The position numbers were made by a program, and so were the translations under genes. The notes under the pieces were generated by a model. That model ran no database searches. It was not told the DNA's origin and saw only the letters and a program-made list of their open reading frames with translations. Positions 1 to 3,971 of a stretch of DNA of 6,717 bases are shown piece by piece (the first letter of the stretch is position 1; each line of letters opens with the position of its first letter). The stretch covers positions 1-6,717 of the forward strand of contig PXDE01000428.1 of NCBI GenBank assembly GCA_003566475.1, given 5' to 3'. The stretch comes from PVC group bacterium. GTDB lineage: Bacteria > Verrucomicrobiota > Kiritimatiellia > SS1-B-03-39 > PXDE01.

Positions 1-110
1 ACGCGGTGGGGTGGGCACGGCACGCTGGAGCAGGCAGCCAAACGCTCGGCGCGTTCGGCTACGTAGCTGCGTCCGCCAAGGGCGCGGCCTTGCGCGGTGG
101 GGTGGGTCAG
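1..110. repeat. Left-edge dispersed repeat cluster (copy R1)
   Basis: A 14-bp direct repeat (CGCGGTGGGGTGGG) occurs at 2-15 and again at 93-106, 91 bp apart, so the window seems to open in the tail of another copy of the unit. Between them lie an arm GCCAAACGC and its near-complement GCGTTCGGC, separated by five bases (about 37-59), and then a second hairpin: stem 66-74, loop 75-79, stem 80-88. The same elements recur near 1875-1990 and 3393-3606. This cluster lies just beyond the 3' end of the minus-strand gene that stops at 163. A five-base stem at 131-135/142-146 between that stop and the repeat has no T-tract and is not convincing as a terminator. Confidence 0.75.
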
Positions 111-162
111 GAGCGCTGGGCGCCCCTCCGGGCCATACCCCTGGCCTCTCGCCGGGACGCCC

Positions 163-1203
163 TCAGATGCGAGACAGCGTCGCGAGTATGGATCGGATGT
201 CGCGCAAGAAGACCGGCAGATAGGCTTCCGCCGTGTAGGCCCGATCATCCTCGACATGGAGACCCACTCCGCTTCCCTGCAAATCGTCACGAGCCGCCCG
301 CATGGCGGTCCTCATCTTTGACGACACGATGTAATCGTCGGCACGCTTCTCATCGAGGGCCCAGGCATCCCGCCAGATCCTGGTCATCCCTCGGGTCAGC
401 AGCCGCCAATTCACCCACTGAGGAATCGAGGCGTCCGTCGGGTATAGGATGCCTCTCCAGCTCTCCCGATCCAGCCCAAAGGTCTTCGTCCTTCCTGCGG
501 TTCGGACCGAGGCAAAGCCCGCGTCCCCCAGCCTATTCAGGATTTCCTGCACCCGCATGTGATTGTAGCCAAGCTGACCCGCGATCCCGCGCGCGTGCCC
601 GCCTCCGGTGGCCAGCAGATAGACCATGACATCCGCCTGCACGCCAATTCCGAACAGGGTACGGCTTCTGAACATGAGGTTCGATGCGGCCTTGAGATTG
701 ACCGGTTTCGCCACGGCACGGGGCCGGCCAGCCTCGCGCAGGAGGCCGTAGGCCGCGAAATGGGGGTCCGAGCCGACGGCATCTGAGCTGCCCCCGAAGG
801 GAATCGTGTGGATGAGCGGCTGGGATGGCCTGAACGCGGCCTCCTTGTTCCTCCGAGCGATGCCTCTCCACTTCATGGACTTGTCCAGATCGCACATCCA
901 CGCCGCCATGGCGCCCATGACCGCAGGCGATCCCGTCCCGTCCCGCGCCATGATGGAGGACAGGCGTTGGGTGTTGACCCAGAAGCCGTTCACCCTCAGC
1001 CAGTCCAGAGCCAGGTCGAATGTCCGCGCATCATGGCGGCCCATTTCGCTCGTGAAGGCCAGGAGGGGTTCGGGGTCAATCACCCATGCGCCCGCGGCTC
1101 CCTCGGATGTGCCGGGCACACCCAGTCGGCACCATTGCCTCCATAGGAAGTCGACCAGACCTTCGTACAGGTCATTCCGGAATCTCGTCAGCGATGTGGT
1201 CAT
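163..1203 (-). CDS. Winged-helix protein paired with a nucleotidyltransferase
   Basis: This 346-aa protein is the second gene of module 1. I do not recognise a named family. Residues about 184-245 look like a winged helix-turn-helix: a first helix (ADVMVYLLAT), a candidate recognition helix (LGYNHMRVQEILNRL, 211-225) and a basic wing (VRTAGRTKTFGL). The flanking regions (1-183 and 246-346) are rich in Trp and Arg, with no membrane segment or signal peptide, so it is probably cytoplasmic. The ATG at 1203 is chosen because a GGAGG lies nine bases upstream, inside the preceding gene, which it overlaps by 32 bp. That overlap suggests coupled translation. By analogy with AbiE-type and other HTH/nucleotidyltransferase pairs it could be the antitoxin or repressor of the module. 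This is inferred: AbiEi carries its winged helix at the N-terminus, while here it is central, so homology to AbiEi should not be assumed. Confidence 0.85.
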   Translation of the reverse strand: MTTSLTRFRNDLYEGLVDFLWRQWCRLGVPGTSEGAAGAWVIDPEPLLAFTSEMGRHDARTFDLALDWLRVNGFWVNTQRLSSIMARDGTGSPAVMGAMAAWMCDLDKSMKWRGIARRNKEAAFRPSQPLIHTIPFGGSSDAVGSDPHFAAYGLLREAGRPRAVAKPVNLKAASNLMFRSRTLFGIGVQADVMVYLLATGGGHARGIAGQLGYNHMRVQEILNRLGDAGFASVRTAGRTKTFGLDRESWRGILYPTDASIPQWVNWRLLTRGMTRIWRDAWALDEKRADDYIVSSKMRTAMRAARDDLQGSGVGLHVEDDRAYTAEAYLPVFLRDIRSILATLSRI

Positions 1204-1786
1204 AGCCTAAAGCCTCCAGGACACGCCTTACCTGTTCTCGGAACCATGGGGAGGTCGCCCTTCCCAGGAGCCAGCCCACGGAGGCCCTCAGATCTTCCTC
1301 TGTCGGCCGTATGCGCAGGGCAAGGTCTTCGAAATGTCGCGGCTGCGCCCTCGGGTCCGCCGCCGCCAGTAGCTTGAAATGCACCTGATCCCTGCGACCC
1401 ACGAAGTAGGCCGTAAGGCAGGGGCCATAGTCCCGGCGTTCCCATCGACGGGTCATGCCGTCTGGTGGCCCGTACACCGCAAGCACGTCCCCCGGTCCCA
1501 TGTTCAGCCAGTCCTCGGCCAGATCCAGATCTCGGCCCACGTCTGCGACGATCTGGCGGAACGAATCAGGCAATTCTCGATCCGGCCGCAGGACCAGTCC
1601 CTCATCGGATTCCTCTACCACCGCAAGCACATCCACATCCCGGGTGGTCCTGCGGGCGATGTTCAGCACGTTCAGGGCGCTCCCGCCGCAGATCACCAGC
1701 GCGATGGGATCGGCATACTCGTACGCCATGCGGGTTCCCAGCCGCTGGAGCGCTCCTTCGATCTGCTCGGGATTCGCGAAACTCAT
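1172..1786 (-). CDS. DUF6036-like nucleotidyltransferase (AbiEii-type fold)
   Basis: A 204-aa protein of the minimal nucleotidyltransferase superfamily. The motif GGSALNVL (about residues 34-41) is followed by RRTTRDVDV (45-53), giving the G-G-x-A-L plus T-x-D-x-D pattern that binds metal and NTP in this fold, with D50 and D52 as candidate catalytic residues. A later Lys-Leu-Leu-Ala-Ala-Ala-Asp stretch and R-H-F-E-D-L (about 150-155) resemble the third conserved region of AbiEii/DUF6036 proteins. It leads module 1 and is followed by the winged-helix gene. The ATG at 1786 is preferred because AGAG lies seven bases upstream; a GTG at 1792 would add two residues. A 21-bp palindrome sits immediately upstream. 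Related proteins transfer nucleotides to RNA or protein targets and can be toxins, but the substrate here is unknown and toxin function is inferred from the arrangement. Confidence 0.85.
   Translation of the reverse strand: MSFANPEQIEGALQRLGTRMAYEYADPIALVICGGSALNVLNIARRTTRDVDVLAVVEESDEGLVLRPDRELPDSFRQIVADVGRDLDLAEDWLNMGPGDVLAVYGPPDGMTRRWERRDYGPCLTAYFVGRRDQVHFKLLAAADPRAQPRHFEDLALRIRPTEEDLRASVGWLLGRATSPWFREQVRRVLEALGYDHIADEIPE
1213..1217 (-). promoter_or_regulatory. Shine-Dalgarno for the winged-helix gene
   Basis: The minus strand reads GGAGG here, with nine bases between it and the ATG at 1203-1201. It lies inside the coding region of the upstream nucleotidyltransferase gene. This supports the start chosen for the second gene, and independent or coupled initiation despite the 32-bp overlap. 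Confidence 0.7.
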
Positions 1787-1796
1787 GATCACACTC

Positions 1797-1817
1797 TAGC
1801 ATACATTATGGATGCTA
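1797..1817. promoter_or_regulatory. 21-bp palindromic operator candidate of module 1
   Basis: This AT-rich site is an odd-length palindrome with arms TAGCAT and ATGCTA. Nine of ten base pairs around the central base are complementary; the one exception is seven bases in from each end. It starts 11 bases upstream of the nucleotidyltransferase ATG at 1786 and touches the AGAG ribosome-binding candidate. The minus strand within it contains CATAAT (1810-1805), five of six matches to a -10 box, although no good -35 is visible. A repressor bound here would block transcription, as expected for an autoregulated module. The winged-helix protein of the same operon is the obvious candidate ligand, which is inference. 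Confidence 0.6.
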
Positions 1818-1873
1818 CAATATCATTTTTTCGACTTGGCGCCGGGGGGTCGGTCGTGCACAGAACTGTAGAC

Positions 1874-1990
1874 CATGCGGCCAAACGCTTCCGTCTTCGC
1901 CCTACGGGCTACGCCCCCTCGGCACACTCGGGACAAGGCGCGACAGGCGGCGCGTTCGGCTCCGTAGCTGCGCCCGCGGAGGGCGCGGCC
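1874..1990. repeat. Dispersed composite repeat, copy R2
   Basis: The first 42 bases (1874-1915) are identical to 3448-3489, and 1940-1990 matches 3490-3540 at 47 of 51 positions. This copy carries 24 extra bases (1916-1939) between the two parts. It includes the arm GCCAAACGC, a small GCCC-TAC-GGGC hairpin, the facing arm GCGTTCGGC, and a terminal hairpin with stem 1967-1975, loop 1976-1980 and stem 1981-1989. It lies between the two minus-strand modules, upstream of module 1 and downstream of module 2. I see no gene in 1818-2086. Confidence 0.85.
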
Positions 1991-2010
1991 TAGCGCGGCG
2001 GCCAGCGCAC

Positions 2011-2034
2011 GGCGCGTTGGATCATGCGGCCAGG
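2011..2034. repeat. Partial copy of the dispersed repeat
   Basis: GGCGCGTTGG at 2011-2020 resembles 3561-3570, and ATCATGCGGCCA at 2021-2032 repeats the left end of the unit seen at 3447-3456. The copy breaks off after that point. It lies about 55 bp beyond the stop codon of module 2. Confidence 0.45.
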
Positions 2035-2086
2035 CCGTTGACGCAGCCATCCAGCTTGTGGACAGGGGGGCGAATGTCTTGATCGG

Positions 2087-2782
2087 TCACATCAGACCGG
2101 CGACTTCTCTCAGTCGCCGGAGCAAAATGGGACGACGCATCTGGCTGGCGGGGTCGCCGGGCAGGTGGCCGGGAAGTGCCTCCAGGAACCGCCGGTCGGC
2201 GAGCAGACCCCGCAGGCCTTGGACGACGAAGTTCCGCAGCGCATCAGGGGCCGACGCCATCTCCTCGCGGAGAGAGGACCGCCCGTCAACCACGGCGATC
2301 AGATCCTCCAGATCGTGGCTGCCGTAGTAGTCCTCCCCGCCTCGGTCCTTAAACGCTTCGATCTTGGTGGCCAGAAAGCATGAGGCGTTGATCACCCGTA
2401 CGTCCATGTCCCCGATGCGGCGGAGTTCGGCGGTATCCATAGCCAGGCCGAACCAGCGGCCACTCCATTGGCCGGAGGGATCATGGGCAGGCATCACGTC
2501 CACAAGGACTCCGTCTCCAACCACCCATCGGCATCGGGGCGCACCCTCCGAGACGTCGTGTCGGAAACCAAGCTCGCGAAGCTTCTGCTCCAGGTTGGAA
2601 TACCCGATCCGGGTCGTCACCTGAACGACCACGTCCACGTCCTTCGTTGGCCGGACCTCCTGGATGGCCAGATCGTCTATCAGCAAAGGCACGGCGGCTC
2701 CGCCCACGAGGATGTGCCTCTCCTGGAGTGGGGCCAGCTTCCGAAACACGGTGGCGATGGCGTCCGCATCAATGGGGGCCAT
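2087..2782 (-). CDS. AbiEii/AbiGii-type nucleotidyltransferase, second gene of module 2
   Basis: A 231-aa protein with the minimal nucleotidyltransferase fold. GGAAVPLL (27-34) and RPTKDVDVVV (44-53) supply the glycine motif and the two metal-binding aspartates (D48, D50). LVDVMP (93-98) offers the third carboxylate, D95. The stretch about 136-161, with ATKIEAFKDRGGEDYY followed by SHDLEDL, is a strong family signature of AbiEii/AbiGii-like nucleotidyltransferases. The reading frame stays open back to 3016, but the first 78 codons only shadow the upstream gene; the ATG at 2782 gives a protein that begins at a natural family N-terminus and overlaps the upstream gene by 14 bp. No strong Shine-Dalgarno is visible, so coupled translation is likely. 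No membrane segment or signal peptide is seen. Toxin activity is inferred, not shown. Confidence 0.88.
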   Translation of the reverse strand: MAPIDADAIATVFRKLAPLQERHILVGGAAVPLLIDDLAIQEVRPTKDVDVVVQVTTRIGYSNLEQKLRELGFRHDVSEGAPRCRWVVGDGVLVDVMPAHDPSGQWSGRWFGLAMDTAELRRIGDMDVRVINASCFLATKIEAFKDRGGEDYYGSHDLEDLIAVVDGRSSLREEMASAPDALRNFVVQGLRGLLADRRFLEALPGHLPGDPASQMRRPILLRRLREVAGLM

Positions 2783-3284
2783 GTGCCAACCGCCGGGTGA
2801 CGATGCTTTTGGCGAGATCCCGTTCGCGGGCCCGGCCGGAACGGATGGCGTCGGCCAGGGCCAGCCACTCGTGGAGTTGGGGATCGCGAAGGGCGGCATA
2901 GGGAACGGACTTGAAGAGCGGCGAAAGAGACGGGCCGCGCACCGAGCCTTCAGGATCCGGCCACACCGGCACCTGCTCATCCGAGGCCAAGACCGCCTTG
3001 GCCAGTTCGCCCACACCGAAGCTGGTGGGAACGCCCCGGGTCATGCGGCCCACTTCGGCGGGAAAGGCGTATTGCAGGCCATGGACCAGGAATTCAGCCA
3101 GGGCCTGACGCCGAACCCACTTCGCCCACGGATCGAGAAGCTGGGCGGTGGCGGCCCGCTTGACCGACTGGTGGGCCCCGCCCACGCTGATCCCCAGCGC
3201 CTTTGCCATGTCGGCATAGGAATCAGGCCAGCCTCGGGCGAGGATGTAAAGGCAAACTAGGATGTCCTGTCCCTTGATATACAT
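2769..3284 (-). CDS. MarR-like helix-turn-helix protein, first gene of module 2
   Basis: A 171-aa protein of a family I recognise as regularly found just upstream of AbiEii-type nucleotidyltransferases, usually annotated as a MarR-like or HTH regulator. Residues about 22-47 form the helix-turn-helix (YADMAKALGIS, then VGGAHQSVKRA). The centre carries the conserved segments EFLVHGLQYAFPAE (64-77) and PVWPDPEGSVRGPSLSPL (106-123), and the C-terminus is an amphipathic helix (133-162) with RARERDLA. The length looks complete. The ATG at 3284 is the first possible start, since an in-frame TAG lies 12 bases upstream of it; no Shine-Dalgarno is visible. The gene overlaps the downstream nucleotidyltransferase by 14 bp. 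A role as DNA-binding antitoxin or repressor is an inference from the pairing; the PVWPDPEG region may be the partner-binding part. Confidence 0.88.
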   Translation of the reverse strand: MYIKGQDILVCLYILARGWPDSYADMAKALGISVGGAHQSVKRAATAQLLDPWAKWVRRQALAEFLVHGLQYAFPAEVGRMTRGVPTSFGVGELAKAVLASDEQVPVWPDPEGSVRGPSLSPLFKSVPYAALRDPQLHEWLALADAIRSGRARERDLAKSIVTRRLAHGPH

Positions 3285-3392
3285 GCGGATACACTATTCG
3301 TGAACGATGAATGATGCAAGGCGGGACATCCGTTTCCGGGTGGCTGCATCAAGGAGCCAATCTGTTGGTTCCCCAGCGTGCATGGCCCCGTA

Positions 3393-3415
3393 GCTACGTC
3401 CGCCAAGGACGCGGC
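3393..3415. repeat. Dispersed-repeat hairpin, isolated copy
   Basis: Stem 3393-3401, loop GCCAA (3402-3406), stem 3407-3415. It is the second hairpin of the dispersed repeat family without its usual left part. Compared with the copies at 1967-1989 and 3517-3539, the inner stem reads CGTCC/GGACG instead of CGCCC/GGGCG, so both sides changed together and pairing is kept. One A-C mismatch and one T-G wobble remain near the base. Confidence 0.75.
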
Positions 3416-3447
3416 CGACGTGGTGGGCTGGGAACAGAACCGCAGAT

Positions 3448-3540
3448 CATGCGGCCAAACGCTTCCGTCTTCGCCCTACGGGCTACGCCGCGACAGGTGG
3501 CGCGTCCGGCTACGTAGCTGCGCCCGCCGAGGGCGCGGCC
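3448..3540. repeat. Dispersed composite repeat, copy R3
   Basis: This is the most compact full copy. Its first 42 bases are identical to 1874-1915. It then runs directly into a 51-base part that matches 1940-1990 at 47 positions, without the 24-base insert. It contains the arm GCCAAACGC, an imperfect hairpin around GCCCTACGGGC, a diverged facing arm GCGTCCGGC (two mismatches), and the terminal hairpin with stem 3517-3525, loop GCCGA and stem 3531-3539. Confidence 0.85.
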
Positions 3541-3570
3541 ACACGACCTAGACGGGGCAGGGCGCGTTGA

Positions 3571-3606
3571 AGCAGGCAGCCAAACGCTTGGCGCGTTCGG
3601 CTACGG
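3571..3606. repeat. Dispersed repeat, short copy
   Basis: AGCAGGCAGCCAAACGCT (3571-3588) is identical to 29-46, and the following GGCGCGTTCGGCTACG matches 48-63. As in the left-edge copy, the arms GCCAAACGC and GCGTTCGGC are separated by only five bases, giving a tight hairpin. Similarity ends there: the second hairpin is missing. Confidence 0.8.
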
Positions 3607-3645
3607 GTTGGCCACACGCGGAAGCACCGCACGGCCGGTGCAGGC

Positions 3646-3672
3646 TCGGACAGGTCGGACCCATCGGACCCG
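3646..3672. repeat. Tandem nonamer cluster 1 (TCGGACNNN, three units)
   Basis: Three consecutive nine-base units: TCGGACAGG, TCGGACCCA, TCGGACCCG. The first six bases are invariant. A second cluster of the same unit begins exactly 90 bases later. Confidence 0.75.
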
Positions 3673-3735
3673 GCTTCGCCCGCCTTCGCACGGCTCCGGC
3701 GGACACGGCGCAGGCGCTTCGCCGCGGCGGGCCCG

Positions 3736-3771
3736 TCGGACCCATCGGACCCATCGGACGGGTCGGACAAG
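3736..3771. repeat. Tandem nonamer cluster 2 (TCGGACNNN, four units)
   Basis: Four consecutive nine-base units: TCGGACCCA twice, TCGGACGGG, TCGGACAAG. Because nine is a multiple of three, opposite-strand frames across it read as collagen-like or Ser-Asp-Gly repeats, which I regard as an artefact. Confidence 0.8.
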
Positions 3772-3848
3772 CTGGATCCCATAGCTCCGCTCGCGCTGGG
3801 AGGGGTGCTCGGCACGCCTTCCTTTCCACTTCGTAAATCGTCAGCTTG

Positions 3849-3876
3849 CCCGACGAAGCGTCTTCGCGAAGTCGGG
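3849..3876. repeat. Inverted repeat upstream of the vWA gene
   Basis: Arms CCCGAC (3849-3854) and GTCGGG (3871-3876) face each other across 16 bases. With one bulged base the pairing extends outward to TTG and CAA. The perfect palindrome CTTCGCGAAG (3862-3871) overlaps the right arm and would compete. There is no T-tract on either side, so a terminator is unlikely. A regulatory site about 100 bp upstream of the vWA gene is possible. Confidence 0.4.
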
Positions 3877-3901
3877 TCAATCTTCGGTTTCCCCACCCTC
3901 C

Positions 3902-3950
3902 TTCAGGTTTCAGGTTTCAGCCTTCAGGTTTCAGCTTTCCGGCTTCTTCC
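3902..3950. repeat. Heptamer tract (TTCAGGT-type, seven units)
   Basis: Seven seven-base units in strict register: TTCAGGT twice, TTCAGCC, TTCAGGT, TTCAGCT, then the more diverged TTCCGGC and TTCTTCC. The tract ends about 21 bases before the ATG of the vWA gene, so it probably forms part of the leader or promoter-proximal DNA. I know of no established function for it. Confidence 0.75.
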
Positions 3951-3971
3951 TCCTCCCCTACGCTGCCTCCC

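Larger units (their letters stand above)
3285..3971. other. Repeat-filled divergent intergenic region
   Basis: These 687 bases separate the 5' end of module 2 (minus strand) from the vWA gene (plus strand). I find no credible gene. The region holds two to three copies or fragments of the dispersed repeat (3393-3606), two nonamer clusters (3646-3672, 3736-3771), an inverted repeat (3849-3876) and a heptamer tract (3902-3950). Both flanking promoters should lie here, but I cannot identify either with confidence. The only -35/-10 pair I could propose for module 2 (TTGCAT, 17 bases, TAGTGT on the minus strand) matches three of six positions in each box. Confidence 0.75.

Noticed and set aside
131..146. 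Possible terminator after module 1 (GGCCA/TGGCC)
   Set aside because: A five-base stem with a six-base loop and no T-tract, in GC-rich DNA where such stems are common.
6..629. A 207-codon plus-strand open frame
   Set aside because: It runs through a repeat and then antisense to the winged-helix gene. Its composition is Arg/Ser/Pro-rich with no recognisable domain.
2783..3016. N-terminal extension of the module 2 nucleotidyltransferase up to an ATG at 3016
   Set aside because: These 78 codons overlap the MarR-like gene in another frame and read as Arg/Pro/Ser-rich filler. The family N-terminus fits the ATG at 2782.
3295..3318. Minus-strand promoter for module 2 (TTGCAT, 17-base spacer, TAGTGT)
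   Set aside because: Only three of six matches in each box, too weak to annotate, although the location is plausible for a leaderless transcript.
1..3606. CRISPR array
   Set aside because: The repeats are irregularly spaced, contain internal hairpins and indels, and no regular unique spacers or cas genes are seen.
3510..3896. Minus-strand frames with collagen-like Gly-Pro or Ser-Asp-Gly repeats
   Set aside because: The repeats come from the nonamer tracts, whose length is a multiple of three. The frames also run through dispersed repeat copies and show no family features.
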